Source: Bin87 sp965217175 (GTDB lineage: Bacteria; Chloroflexota; Dehalococcoidia; Lucifugimonadales; UBA3495). Taken from it: a stretch of DNA of 64,000 nt. A program made the translations under genes and the position numbers. The notes beneath the pieces are model-generated. The model did no database searches. It saw only the letters and a list, made by a program, of their open reading frames with translations, and was not told the DNA's origin. Positions 47,954-57,217 of this stretch are shown here, piece after piece. Location: assembly GCA_965217175.1 (NCBI GenBank), contig OZ244251.1, positions 1,488,001 through 1,552,000 on the forward strand. The letters are read 5' to 3'. Position 1 is the stretch's first letter. Every line of letters begins with the position of its first letter.

Positions 47954-50428
47954 GTGGCAGGACCATGTACAGGCCTGACCGTCCTGGATTTCTCGTTGGG
48001 GATGCCAGGGGCCATCTGCACCTTGGTAATGGCCGACTACGGGGCCGAGGTGATCAAGGTTGAACCGCCCGGCGGGGACCCTTTCCGCTTCCAGCCCGCC
48101 TGGATTTCATGGAACCGCGGAAAAAAAGGCATTGTGCTGGATCTCCGCACCACCGAAGGCCGCGAGCAAGCCATCCAGCTAGCCGCCGGTGCTGATGTTC
48201 TAGTAGAGTCCTTCCGTCCCGGAGACATGGCCGACTGGGGGTTGGCGTATGACACCCTGTCTCAACTTTACCCGCGGCTGGTCTACTGCTCCATCACGGG
48301 CTTTGGGCAAAAGGGCCCACTCCGGCGGGTGAAAGGGTACGAGGGTGTCGTTGCGGCCAAGGCAGGCCGGATGCTCAACTTAGAGGGACAGCCTAACCGG
48401 GAAGGCCCAGTGTATTCGGCGCTGCACACCGGTAGCTGGCACGCCAGCCAGGCTGCAGTGCGCGGGATCCTTGGCGCACTCCGCGTGCGGGACCTATGCG
48501 GGCGTGGGCAATGGGTCCAGACCAGCATCGTCCAGGCCCTGGCTTCTCCCCACGACAACAATGTCGGTGACGGTGGACTGGTGAATATGCAGCTCCGGCG
48601 CAGGGACCCGGAGCGGTTTCCCGGGAGACCCGGTGGCACCCGAGGCCTCTCCTCCATAGGATACGTTCCCGTGCGGACCAAGGATGGCACATGGCTCCAA
48701 CACGCCAATCAGAGGGTTCCGCACATCCAGGGGCATCTCAAGGCCATTGGCCTTGGGCACCTGCTTGAGGATGAACGGTTCGAGAAAGTTCCCGCCATTG
48801 ACTTGGAGAACCGAGAGCTCCTGCGCCGGGAGATACTGACGAAGCAGTTGGAGAAGACCGCCGAAGAATGGATGGAGATTTATCTCCAGGATGGCAATAT
48901 CGCCGCTGAGCCCTATCGTAACAGCGTCCAGGCGATGGATCATCCGGCCGTGGTCTCCAACGGTACAGTGGTAACGATCAATGATCCTCGTGTGGGCCCC
49001 ATGCGGACCCTGGCCCCCCTCGTGGATTTCAAGGACACCCCGGGAGAGCCAAGCGGACCAGCCCCTGATGTGGGACAGCACAACGCAGAAGTGCTGGGAC
49101 GTCTGCGGCAGCCGTCCGTGGCCGTAAGCGGTGGCTTGCCTGGGGAGAGTGGCACCGATATGGCGGCCCACCCCCTGTCAGGGGTCACCATCCTGGACCT
49201 GGCGACAATCCAGGCCGGTCCCTACGGCGCCGCCCTTTTGGCAGACCTTGGGGCACGGGTCATTAAGATCGACGCCACCGATAGGCGATTGGATGAGGGA
49301 CGGCGTTCCACTGCACAGGCAGTGGCCGACCCACGAACCTACGCTGGCAAGGAAGGCATTCAGGTTGACCTTCAGACCCCAGAGGGCAAAGAGATCGTGC
49401 ATAAGCTCATCGCCAGGGCCGATGTTCTGTCGCACAATTTTCGCCTCGGGGTTCCGGAGCGCCTCCAGATCGATTGGGAGACCTGCCTGAAGATCAATCC
49501 CCGCCTCGTCCATGTCTGGATGGGGACCTATGGCGAAAACGGCGTACACGCGCGTCGGCCGGGCGCCCATCCAATTCCCGGCGCTATCATGGGCGGCGCG
49601 ATGCGGCAGATGGGCCGGGGCATGCCGCCGCCGCCGGAACAGGTGATAGATATTGAGGAGACCGTTGAGGCGACACGCTGGCTCATGAAATCCAACTGGG
49701 GACCGGACCAAAACACCTCCCCGGCTGTGGCCACTGGCATCATCCTGGGCCTTCGGGCGCGGGACCTTACCGGTAAAGGCCAGCCCGTCCACATCACCAT
49801 GCTCAACGCCAATGCCTGGACTAATGCCGATGAGTATTTCGACTACGCGAACCGCCCTCCCATTGCCATGCCCGACGAAGAACTTCATGGCCTTAACGCC
49901 CTGTACCGTCTCTACCGCTGCCGGGAAGGGTGGGTGTTCCTGGGTTGTCTGTTCCAGGACGAGTGGGAAACATTCTGCCGCACTGTGCAACGGGGAGAGC
50001 TCCTGGCCGATCCCCGCTTCTCTACTCGAGAGGCGCGACAGGCCAATGACGAAGCCCTGATTGCCGAGATCTCGGCAATCCTTGCCGGGCGTACCGCTGC
50101 CGAATGGGAAGAGTTGCTAATCAAGGCGGACATCGGTTGTGTCCGGGCCGATGAAGCTCTGGAAGGAGAGTTTTATGCGGACCATCCCCACGCCAGGGCG
50201 AATGCTCTGAGCGTTGAGGTGGAGCACCCGTATGTCGGAAAGTACCTCCGTTACGGCGGGTTGGTCGAATTGTCCCTGACTCCGGGACTCTACCGGACCT
50301 CCATCCAAATTGGCCAGCACACCAAGCCCCTGCTGCGGGAAATCGGGTACGACGACCAGGAGATCGAGGACTTTGGAACGCGAGGAATCGTCCAATGGGC
50401 GGACCCCTCGGTGGGTGGGGAGCCGTAG
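47954..50428 (+). CDS. Two-domain CaiB/BaiF family CoA-transferase
   Basis: An 824-residue protein made of two class III CoA-transferase domains in tandem. Domain 1 (about 1-395) has LGMPGAICTLVMADYGAEVIKVEPP, quoted as its N-terminal block, and FGQKGPLRRVKGYEGVV; domain 2 (about 400-824) has LATIQAGPYGAALLADLGA and GLRARDLTGKGQPVHITML. The family moves CoA between carboxylic acids. In domain 2 an Asp aligns with the catalytic position (GPDQNTSP); in domain 1 I see Ser/His there, so it may be structural. GTG start at 47954 with GGAGAGGTG. Fusion of two domains mimics the interlocked dimer of single-domain enzymes. Confidence 0.9.
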   Translation: MAGPCTGLTVLDFSLGMPGAICTLVMADYGAEVIKVEPPGGDPFRFQPAWISWNRGKKGIVLDLRTTEGREQAIQLAAGADVLVESFRPGDMADWGLAYDTLSQLYPRLVYCSITGFGQKGPLRRVKGYEGVVAAKAGRMLNLEGQPNREGPVYSALHTGSWHASQAAVRGILGALRVRDLCGRGQWVQTSIVQALASPHDNNVGDGGLVNMQLRRRDPERFPGRPGGTRGLSSIGYVPVRTKDGTWLQHANQRVPHIQGHLKAIGLGHLLEDERFEKVPAIDLENRELLRREILTKQLEKTAEEWMEIYLQDGNIAAEPYRNSVQAMDHPAVVSNGTVVTINDPRVGPMRTLAPLVDFKDTPGEPSGPAPDVGQHNAEVLGRLRQPSVAVSGGLPGESGTDMAAHPLSGVTILDLATIQAGPYGAALLADLGARVIKIDATDRRLDEGRRSTAQAVADPRTYAGKEGIQVDLQTPEGKEIVHKLIARADVLSHNFRLGVPERLQIDWETCLKINPRLVHVWMGTYGENGVHARRPGAHPIPGAIMGGAMRQMGRGMPPPPEQVIDIEETVEATRWLMKSNWGPDQNTSPAVATGIILGLRARDLTGKGQPVHITMLNANAWTNADEYFDYANRPPIAMPDEELHGLNALYRLYRCREGWVFLGCLFQDEWETFCRTVQRGELLADPRFSTREARQANDEALIAEISAILAGRTAAEWEELLIKADIGCVRADEALEGEFYADHPHARANALSVEVEHPYVGKYLRYGGLVELSLTPGLYRTSIQIGQHTKPLLREIGYDDQEIEDFGTRGIVQWADPSVGGEP

Positions 50429-50508
50429 ACCAGTACCCCCAACATGCGTCAATCTGCTCCATACCTGGGTAATCTCATCTGCATCCAATTTGCGAAGGGA
50501 GGTCATAC

Positions 50509-50868
50509 TTGGCAATACTGGTCAGTTTCGATATAGATGGAACGCTAGAAGCAGGAGACCCACCTGGGCCGATCACCATGAGCATGGTCAGGAAGGCCCA
50601 GGCGCACGGGTGCATTATCGGTAGCTCATCTGACCGTCCGCTTCCAGTACAGCAGGCCATTTGGGACAGACACCGCATCGAGGTGAGTTTTGTCTCATCG
50701 AAGCAGGGACTCCTGGACCTGAAGTCTCGCTTTTCGGCCGAGGAGTACTATCATATTGGCGATACGGAGTTGGATCGCCAATTTGCCCTGACAGCGGGGT
50801 TCCATTTCGTCTCGATGGATGCCGGAAATACCGAGCCGTGGATTAACGGGAGGACCAACCAGGATTAG
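50509..50868 (+). CDS. HAD-like phosphatase-type protein
   Basis: A 119-residue protein with the HAD motif I, SFDIDGTLEAG, at residues 6-16 and a motif IV-like IGDTELDRQFA near 85. A cap domain is absent and the length is short, so it resembles the small HAD proteins that hydrolyse phosphoesters. TTG is the start codon, chosen because AAGGGAGGT lies 6 bases before it and DIDGT follows at the expected distance. It follows the CoA-transferase by 80 bases in the same direction. Substrate unknown. Confidence 0.8.
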   Translation: MAILVSFDIDGTLEAGDPPGPITMSMVRKAQAHGCIIGSSSDRPLPVQQAIWDRHRIEVSFVSSKQGLLDLKSRFSAEEYYHIGDTELDRQFALTAGFHFVSMDAGNTEPWINGRTNQD

Positions 50869-51100
50869 ACGCACTTTACAGCATGCTTTTTCTTTCCCAC
50901 GGGCTTATCCGGACCTGAACCTGAAGAACGCCACCTATGATATCGGCTCGGGAATCTGGTGGGAACATGGGGGAATTTGACCATGGGCGACAAAAAACTT
51001 TGACCAGCGAAAATACTCTACATATAATCCGCTAATCCGCGCCAGATTGTGTCGGTGACGGCAACGCGCGGTGAGCAAGATTCCACAGGAGGGGAAAACC

Positions 51101-51529
51101 ATGTCAATGATTCCAGGGCTAGAGAGACCTGTCCCGGTCCCCAATGATCTGACCAAGCCCTTCTGGGATGCCTGTAACGAGCGGCGGTTGGTCTTGCAGA
51201 ACTGCACCGCCTGCGCGAGGCTGCATTATCCGGCCACACAGCGATGCAACGAATGTGGCTCGGCCGACAATCTGGAGTGGAAAGAGGTGCAAGGCAAGGG
51301 ACACATTGACGTGTACCTGGTGATACGCGACTCCCGCATCAGGGGATTTCGGGCGGCGCAGCCGATCAACTTTGCGGTGATAACCCTGGACGAGGACCCT
51401 GGCATCAACTTCTTGTCCAACCTTCCGGGTACCCCGCCGGGCGAGGTCCCCGTTGGAGCCCCGGTGGAACTGATATTTGAACAAACGAGTACCGGCCAGT
51501 TGGTCCACGAGTGGCGGGTGCTCACCTAG
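51101..51529 (+). CDS. DUF35 Zn-ribbon/OB-fold protein (second pair)
   Basis: A 142-residue protein with the same plan as 26482-26892: N-terminal helix, Cys35, Cys38, Cys49 and Cys52 as zinc ligands (CTAC...CNEC), and an OB fold ending GQLVHEWRVLT. The ATG is preceded by AGGAGGGG. The thiolase-like partner starts 56 bases downstream. The acidic stretch LDEDPGINFLSNLPG matches LDQDPTVNFYSNLPG of the first copy, showing common descent of the pairs. Confidence 0.9.
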   Translation: MSMIPGLERPVPVPNDLTKPFWDACNERRLVLQNCTACARLHYPATQRCNECGSADNLEWKEVQGKGHIDVYLVIRDSRIRGFRAAQPINFAVITLDEDPGINFLSNLPGTPPGEVPVGAPVELIFEQTSTGQLVHEWRVLT

Positions 51530-51584
51530 CCCACTTGGGTTCTACGGATACGGTCAATGGCGCAGAGGGCATAAGGGAGCTGAG

Positions 51585-52880
51585 ATGGTTAGTGACACCA
51601 GTTGGATGAGAAATCGGGAAGGAATGGGAATCTGGGAGCACCGAGGCAAGGTCGCCGTTGTAGGTTGGGGTCAGTCCCATATGGACCGGCGCTGGGACGG
51701 TGTGGCCCTGGACAGGAGCTGCGGCGGCTTAAGCAAGGAGGCATGCCTGAAGGCAATTGCAGACGCGGGCCTGTCGCTGGACGACATTGATGGGCTTATC
51801 ACCAGCCCGGAGACTCGTGCGGAGCAGACTTGGGCGCCTCGCCCTTATTTTGACCCGCCCTACGACACCGAGGACGGCCTGACCTATGCTTCGGCGGAGT
51901 GGATGCAGAGGGAATTGGGGTTGAAGAACGTAAAGTATCTCAAATCCGATGCACCCTACATCGGGCCGATGATGGGCCTGGCCGCTCAGGCGGTCGGTGA
52001 CGGTCTATGTGAAACCGTCCTGGTATGGTACCCGATGGTTAACCTCGAGGGCCGGTACGGGCACAACAATCCACAGAATATCAATCAGGAGGCCCCCGGA
52101 AATAGCGCCTTTTCTCTGCCGTGGGGTTATCAGAGCGGCGCCATGTTCAACAATCTGGTGATCTTCCTGCAATACTGCAAAAAATACGGCAAGTCCCACG
52201 ACGGGTTGGCCCCTCTCTGTTTGAACTTACGCAGAAACGGCCTGATGACTCCCTGGGGGTACTACGCTCTGCACGAGCCGTATCAGCTCACCCTTGAGGA
52301 CTACCTGACCGGGCGCGTTATCGAGGAACCGCTGGTGATATATGATTGTGACAGGCCGGTCAATACCTGCGCGGCCTTCATCTTCACCACCGCTGAGCGT
52401 GCCAAGGACCTGAGGCAAAAGCCGGTTTACGTCCTTAACCATGCCCAGAACAATGGCAGCGGTAGGAGCACCATGGCAACTCTGGAGGAACATCAGGAGG
52501 CGGTCGCCAGCCTGGCACGGAAGATGTGGGAAGGTTCCGGGTTGGGTCCCGAGGACGTTGATATATTCAACCCGTACGACGGCTACCTAACGTTCACGCA
52601 GCAATTCCTGGAGGGCTTCCAGTGGCACGGTGTCAAGCTGGGAGAGGCTCACGACTTCTATGCCGACGACATCAGGGTCGAAGGTCCGCATCCCTTCCTT
52701 TCAAGTGGTGGAAATAACGGAACGGGGCGCAATCGCGCCGTCCTCTACGCTGATAGCATTCAGCAGCTTCGGGGGACAGCGGGTGCACGGCAGGTGACGG
52801 TGCGGGCCGATACTGCCCTGGCGGGCTGCAATACACCCGACAGTAACGGCTTCATCATGTTCAGCAAGCATCCGAGCTAG
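51585..52880 (+). CDS. Thiolase-like protein without the nucleophilic Cys (second pair)
   Basis: A 431-residue paralogue of 26945-28261, sharing REGMGIWEHRGKVAVVGWGQ, WAPRPYFDPPYDTEDGLTY, DCDRPVNTCAAFIFTTAERA and LRGTAGARQVTVRA. At the usual acyl-Cys site it reads SDAPYIGPMMG, again with no Cys, so loss is ancestral to both copies. The C-terminal GGNNGTGRNRA loop is kept. AAGGGAGC precedes the ATG. With its DUF35 partner it probably forms an acyl-CoA aldolase-type enzyme rather than a thiolase, by analogy to Ltp2-type proteins. Different specificity from pair 1 is expected. Confidence 0.87.
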   Translation: MVSDTSWMRNREGMGIWEHRGKVAVVGWGQSHMDRRWDGVALDRSCGGLSKEACLKAIADAGLSLDDIDGLITSPETRAEQTWAPRPYFDPPYDTEDGLTYASAEWMQRELGLKNVKYLKSDAPYIGPMMGLAAQAVGDGLCETVLVWYPMVNLEGRYGHNNPQNINQEAPGNSAFSLPWGYQSGAMFNNLVIFLQYCKKYGKSHDGLAPLCLNLRRNGLMTPWGYYALHEPYQLTLEDYLTGRVIEEPLVIYDCDRPVNTCAAFIFTTAERAKDLRQKPVYVLNHAQNNGSGRSTMATLEEHQEAVASLARKMWEGSGLGPEDVDIFNPYDGYLTFTQQFLEGFQWHGVKLGEAHDFYADDIRVEGPHPFLSSGGNNGTGRNRAVLYADSIQQLRGTAGARQVTVRADTALAGCNTPDSNGFIMFSKHPS

Positions 52881-52999
52881 AATGCAGCCGCGCGGAGCAT
52901 GTTCGTTGCCCTCGGCTCTGTCGCTATCATCGGCTCTGTCGCCATCAAATGAAGGGACAATCCACTAGGTATTTTTGTCCCCTTTTTCTCTTATTTCCA

Positions 53000-53029
53000 G
53001 GCGGCTTTCGCCCCTTAGCGAAAGCCGCC
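53000..53029. terminator. Bidirectional hairpin between convergent genes
   Basis: GGCGGCTTTCGC-CCCTTA-GCGAAAGCCGCC is a perfect 12-bp stem placed between the ends of the plus-strand thiolase-like gene and the minus-strand MidA-type gene. There is no strong T run on either side, so termination is likely but not certain. Confidence 0.6.
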
Positions 53030-53060
53030 GTATTTGTAGGTGAGCTGAATGATACGCGTG

Positions 53061-54236
53061 TTACCTTTCCTGGCCCTCAAACCCCAGGAGATCAACGCCC
53101 AACCCGTTCCCTTTAGCTTGGGCAAGCACTTTGAAGTCGCCATATTCGTTCGAGTCCACCAGGGTCATCATGGCCATACGGCTCAGTGCCGTTCGGGCTG
53201 CGGATAGGCCTTGCGTTTGGAGGGCATCGAGGAACGGGAAGAAGCCAAGGTTCGTCAGGAACCGGCTCTGTAAGGCGTAGCCCACGGTGGTTAGACCGTG
53301 CCGATCACCCATCCGCATGAGGGACGTGAAGTCCACCTGGCAGGTAATGTCCTGTTGCCCGATGTGCTGGTATGGGTCGCTGCTGACGACGTGTCGGTTG
53401 TAACAGACCAGCGTGCCCCGGGCATTCTGGGGCGAGTAGAGGTCAGTGGCCAGTTGACCGTAGTCGATATTGAGAATAAACCCGCGGTCCAGGGCTCTGG
53501 ATAGCTGGCCAGTCCAGTCCTCCATGGCCAGGTTCACCTCACCGCGATACCCTTCAGTCAAGGACAAGCCCAAGCTGGTCAGCCTCTTTTCGATGCGGGG
53601 TGAGGATGGCTCGCCCAGGACTTCGGTGAGATTCTCCCCCGCCGAAGTGACGAAGACTTCCTTGACTCTTCCACCTTGGATGGCGAACCGGTGGACCGGG
53701 AAGTTGTCGATCAACTCGTTACACAGGATACAACCAACAACATTGCGGAACGCCCTAAGTCCTTCGGTTTTAACTCGTTGGATTCCGAAGATCGTGTCTT
53801 GCCCGCTTGAGGATATCCGATCTACAGTCCCGTTGGCCCAGTCAAAGGTGTGGTCAGGTGGTTGAAGCCATCCAGGCTCGTAGTCTGCAGCGACATAGTA
53901 AAGCGCCTGAGCGAACCTGGGGGCCATCCGCCGGCAGGCATCCACGATGGATTGAGCCAAGACGCCGTCGCCGGAACCCACCTCGATCAAATGGAAAACG
54001 GGAGGGTCTCCGAGGAGGTGCCACATCTGCTCCAGTTGCCGGGCGATCAGGGCACCGAAAACCGGGTGACTCGTGGAAGAGGTCCCGAAATGGGTGCTGA
54101 TCCTATTGCCCCGGGCAGAGTAAAAGCCTCCACCAGGCGAGTACAGGCAGGCTTGCATGAACCGAGCGAATGTAATTCGCCCATTCTTTTGAATTAGATC
54201 TCTGATCTCCTGGTCAACTGTTGAGCGCAACGACAT
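53061..54236 (-). CDS. MidA/NDUFAF7-type SAM-dependent methyltransferase
   Basis: A 391-residue protein of the COG1565 family. N-terminal ITFARFMQACLYSPGGGFYS and THFGTSSTSHPVFGALIA; the SAM-binding LIEVGSGDGVLAQSIVDA; CNELIDNFPVHRF; and ALDRGFILNIDYGQLATDLY. In mitochondria the homologue methylates an arginine of a complex I subunit; the bacterial role is not known. GGGAG lies directly before the ATG, leaving unusually little spacing. It is convergent with the thiolase-like gene and has no obvious operon partner. Confidence 0.9.
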   Translation of the reverse strand: MSLRSTVDQEIRDLIQKNGRITFARFMQACLYSPGGGFYSARGNRISTHFGTSSTSHPVFGALIARQLEQMWHLLGDPPVFHLIEVGSGDGVLAQSIVDACRRMAPRFAQALYYVAADYEPGWLQPPDHTFDWANGTVDRISSSGQDTIFGIQRVKTEGLRAFRNVVGCILCNELIDNFPVHRFAIQGGRVKEVFVTSAGENLTEVLGEPSSPRIEKRLTSLGLSLTEGYRGEVNLAMEDWTGQLSRALDRGFILNIDYGQLATDLYSPQNARGTLVCYNRHVVSSDPYQHIGQQDITCQVDFTSLMRMGDRHGLTTVGYALQSRFLTNLGFFPFLDALQTQGLSAARTALSRMAMMTLVDSNEYGDFKVLAQAKGNGLGVDLLGFEGQER

Positions 54237-54589
54237 CTCCCAGAACGGCTAATATTCCCTGGCTTTTTCAGCCAGCTTATCGTTGGCAACTGCGTGCGGG
54301 CAGTGCATCCGATTATGGCATCATTAGTATCTCTGGAATAGGACGAGGTGTTGATTTGCAGGGACTACAGGGCAGTAGGGCTGGAGGTTTTCAGGGTTGG
54401 ACCCGTCGAGAAAGTCGCCGCGATCACACTCGTGTTTGCGGAGAGCGGGCGTCGGACTTCTAACCAACCAACCTGGTAGCGGGAACCACAGTGGCCAGAT
54501 CGGTATTGCGGGGCAGGCCGCGACGCATACGTCCGATGGCGTTCTCCACGCCGCCCTTCTGCCTCGTCGATGCCGGGAAGAAGGGTCAA
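54237..54589. other. Intergenic, nothing recognised
   Basis: 353 bases between the MidA-type gene start and the cupin gene end. Short frames on both strands lack family features. Confidence 0.45.
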
Positions 54590-54922
54590 TCAGTCGTTTA
54601 GCAGGGCGTAGACCGCAGCCGATGGAGTCAGGTCGTGGTGCGAATGGCCCTTGCCAGTGACGTCCTCCATCAGCCGGATATCCCCGGCTCGCAGCACCCG
54701 TTTAGCGCCGTCGCTGGCACCGATCTCAACCTCACCGGACAGGTGGATAATCAGTCTGCGCTCGGGCAGGGGATGAAAGTCCATGTGGCGCGACCCGTCA
54801 AACTCCTGGACACGCACCTCGGACACATTGATCAGGGCCCCCAGCTCCGGGTGATCCTCCAGCTTAAGGTCTTCGATGTGGCTTTCGCCGTCGGCGTCCG
54901 AAAACACCCGATATATTGCCAT
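54590..54922 (-). CDS. Cupin-domain protein
   Basis: A 110-residue single cupin domain: EVRVQEFDGSRHMDFHPLPE with RLIIHLSGEVEIGASDG (motif 1 region), and VLRAGDIRLMEDVTGKGHSH (motif 2). His residues in both motifs could bind a metal. Small cupins of this type range from isomerases to ligand sensors, so no reaction is assigned. The ATG at 54922 follows GGGAGGCGAA. No operon partner is apparent. Confidence 0.85.
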   Translation of the reverse strand: MAIYRVFSDADGESHIEDLKLEDHPELGALINVSEVRVQEFDGSRHMDFHPLPERRLIIHLSGEVEIGASDGAKRVLRAGDIRLMEDVTGKGHSHHDLTPSAAVYALLND

Positions 54923-55590
54923 TTCGCCTCCCGATACATTTGTGGAAATTTTGCTGCTCGTCCGCGCGCCTCCAGCACTACCAATATCGTCACAACGCTG
55001 TCTATTCTCGCACACCGACCGATGTCGCGTTACGACACCGCAGCCGGAGGTTCCGCAACGATATCGCCGGTCGGGTATCGCCGTGATTATCCCACGATCG
55101 TTGCATGGAGCGGCCCTTTTTTGAATGGCAATTCGTACTGTTCGCTACAGCAAGCGCGTGATTTGGCGTGCGCAACGGTCAATGTCCCCAACACGGAAAA
55201 CTGACCGTTGCCCTTGACACACCCCCAAACACACCGCGGCCATCACCGCTTCAAGGCTCAACCTCATGCCCAGCTTCCGACGCAAATTCGTCGACTGGTT
55301 ACACGCCGTGTGTGAGATCAACATGCGCCGTGGTTGTCCGCTGCGCTGGGAGTACCACGACACTGAACAGCGCGTCGTTGGAAAAGCCGGCGATGTTGCC
55401 AATCCATGCAGGATGTCCGGCTACAACGCCCGGACAATCGGGTATTGATGAGGATGACGATGATCCAACCTCCGGACCGCTCCCACAGGGATTCCACACT
55501 GTACCGGTCCACCACCAAGCGGTTGCGGGGTTCCATCCACCACGACCACCTGCTGAGCAGATCGGTGAGCGATTGAATCTCAACAAGCTT
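54923..55590. other. Degenerate region, origin unclear
   Basis: About 670 bases. Minus-strand frames around 55200-55600 contain protein-like pieces (LSLEAVMAAVCLGVCQGQRS; LVEIQSLTDLLSRWSWWMEP) that may come from a transposase, but the family could not be fixed. The C-terminal LLM remnant begins at the right edge. Confidence 0.35.
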
Positions 55591-55716
55591 GTGGCACCTC
55601 TGGGAGAGTGCTACTGCCCCGACTTGGAGCACGAAATGGCGCTACGCTTCATGAAGCCGTTTGCTGACGAGGTCATACCCCACCTGAAACAGAAAGCGTT
55701 TCCGGCGTTACAATAG
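55591..55716 (+). pseudogene. C-terminal remnant of an LLM-family oxidoreductase
   Basis: The last 40 codons read VAPLGECYCPDLEHEMALRF, then MKPFADEVIPHLKQKAF. DEVIPHLK resembles the DVIPHFK terminus of the LLM protein at 23985-25100. Everything upstream is lost, apparently replaced by mobile DNA. It ends 48 bases before the NHL gene, so it was probably part of the same operon, as an LLM gene accompanies the other NHL copy. Confidence 0.5.
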
Positions 55717-55764
55717 AGGCGTCAACCAATGAGATACCATCCAAACAATACGGAGGCCAGAAGC

Positions 55765-56643
55765 ATGACGACGGTAGGAAGCGGCAAGTACACCTATGAA
55801 ATGGTTGAAAACTGGGCCAAGCTGCCAGAGGGCGAGAACTTCGCCATGGTCAGCGCCATAGCCACCGACTCCCAGGACCGGGTGTTCGCCTTCCAGCGCA
55901 AGGACCCGCCCATCCTCATCTTCGACCGGGACGGCAACCTGCTGGACAGCTGGGGGAACGGCGCATTCTCATTCGCCCACGGCATCTACATCGAGGACGA
56001 CACGGTTTACCTGACCGACCGGGACAGTTCCGTCTGCCTGGTCTACACCATCGACGGCAAGCCCATCCAGATGTTGGGGCGCCACGGCGTCCACTCGGAC
56101 ACCGGCTGCGAAAACCCGGGCGACCTTTGCCCCCGCGCGGCCGGCCCCTTTAACTACCCAAGTGAACTGGTCCCATCCCCCTCGGGCGACCTGTACGTAT
56201 CCGACGGATACCGCAACGCCCGCATCCACCGGTTCAGCTGGGACGGCCAACTCAAGCAGTCCTGGGGGCAACCAGGGAAGACGGAGCCGGGGCATTTCCA
56301 CCTTCCCCACAGCCTCCTAATCCACGATGACAGGATATTGCTCTGTGACCGGGAAAATCACCGGATGCAGCTCTTCACCCTGGACGGCGAGTTCATCACC
56401 ATCTGGGACGATATCCAGCGGCCCATGGACATCTCCGTGGACAGCGAGGGCGTCCTGTACGTCAGTGAGGGCAGCGTCAACGATTCTTCGGCCCGGGTCA
56501 GCGTCCTGGACGGTTCCGGAAACGTACTGTCACGCTTCGACTGCCGCGGTCCCGGCCACGGCAGTTGGGTCGACTCCCGCGGCGACATCTACGTCGGCCT
56601 CAGCGACGGCACTGGTGTCGACAAGTTCGTTCGCCAAGGGTAG
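55765..56643 (+). CDS. NHL-repeat beta-propeller protein (paralogue)
   Basis: A 292-residue propeller that opens TTVGSGKYTYEMVENWAKLP, matching ITVGNGKYTYEQVENWEKLP of 16247-17140. Blades carry ILIFDRDGNLLDSWG, LYVSDGYRNARIHRFSWDG and ILLCDRENHRMQLFTLDG. It lacks a signal peptide. CGGAGG lies 9 bases before the ATG. A strong terminator follows. The remnant LLM gene just upstream mirrors the NHL-LLM neighbourhood at 16-18 kb, suggesting a duplicated gene module. Reaction or ligand unknown. Confidence 0.86.
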   Translation: MTTVGSGKYTYEMVENWAKLPEGENFAMVSAIATDSQDRVFAFQRKDPPILIFDRDGNLLDSWGNGAFSFAHGIYIEDDTVYLTDRDSSVCLVYTIDGKPIQMLGRHGVHSDTGCENPGDLCPRAAGPFNYPSELVPSPSGDLYVSDGYRNARIHRFSWDGQLKQSWGQPGKTEPGHFHLPHSLLIHDDRILLCDRENHRMQLFTLDGEFITIWDDIQRPMDISVDSEGVLYVSEGSVNDSSARVSVLDGSGNVLSRFDCRGPGHGSWVDSRGDIYVGLSDGTGVDKFVRQG

Positions 56644-56687
56644 CTCTCGGCCGGAACCCGTGGAACCAGGGAACCGGACCCTCGGAA

Positions 56688-56729
56688 ACACACCGGCCGG
56701 AGCAGTCCGCTCCGGCCGGTGTGTTTTTT
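56688..56729 (+). terminator. Strong Rho-independent terminator
   Basis: ACACACCGGCCGGAGC and its exact complement GCTCCGGCCGGTGTGT flank AGTCC, followed by TTTTT. A perfect 16-bp stem, 45 bases after the NHL stop codon. Confidence 0.95.
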
Positions 56730-56837
56730 GGAACGGACACCAGCGCCGCAATTAACGCACCATGCCGCCAATCCTGGGTGCGCGTGCGGCTGTTGGGCTT
56801 TTTGACCTCATCGCCTTCTGTGACACAGAGGAACGCA

Positions 56838-57113
56838 TCGGCCTGGTGGACGAGTAGTGCCCGCAGCGACATGGCCATCGTCCACGTCTGCCGCTTCTTG
56901 GTGGAGGCCACCCGCACCGTCGCCGAGGGAGGCGACCTGCCCGGCACGGCCACCAGCTACTACAACATCCGCGCCATCGAACGGCTGCTCCGCCCCGGCG
57001 TCGAGTGGCGGGAAGCCATTCTGGACGAGATGTACCCTGCAGGGGAAAACGGGGCTTCGACACCCCGCAGGGACTTGCAAGGGCACGGGGCTACGGAGAA
57101 AGCTGGGTTTTAG
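56838..57113 (+). pseudogene. Gene fragment, possibly Rieske oxygenase C terminus
   Basis: The plus frame reads MAIVHVCRFLVEATRTVAEG, PGTATSYYNIRAIERLLRPG and EWREAILDEMYPAG before degenerating. The YYNIRAIE block resembles the C-terminal tail of some Rieske-type oxygenase alpha subunits, but this is from memory and weak. No start or upstream domain remains. Treat as an unidentified enzyme remnant. Confidence 0.35.
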
Positions 57114-57217
57114 CTGGTCAACCTCGCCCGGACAAACCATAACGGCGGGGAACACTCCACGCCGTCCTGATTTGTTCAGCCATTTTACGGGTATTTACGG
57201 TTAACGTTGTTTAGTCG

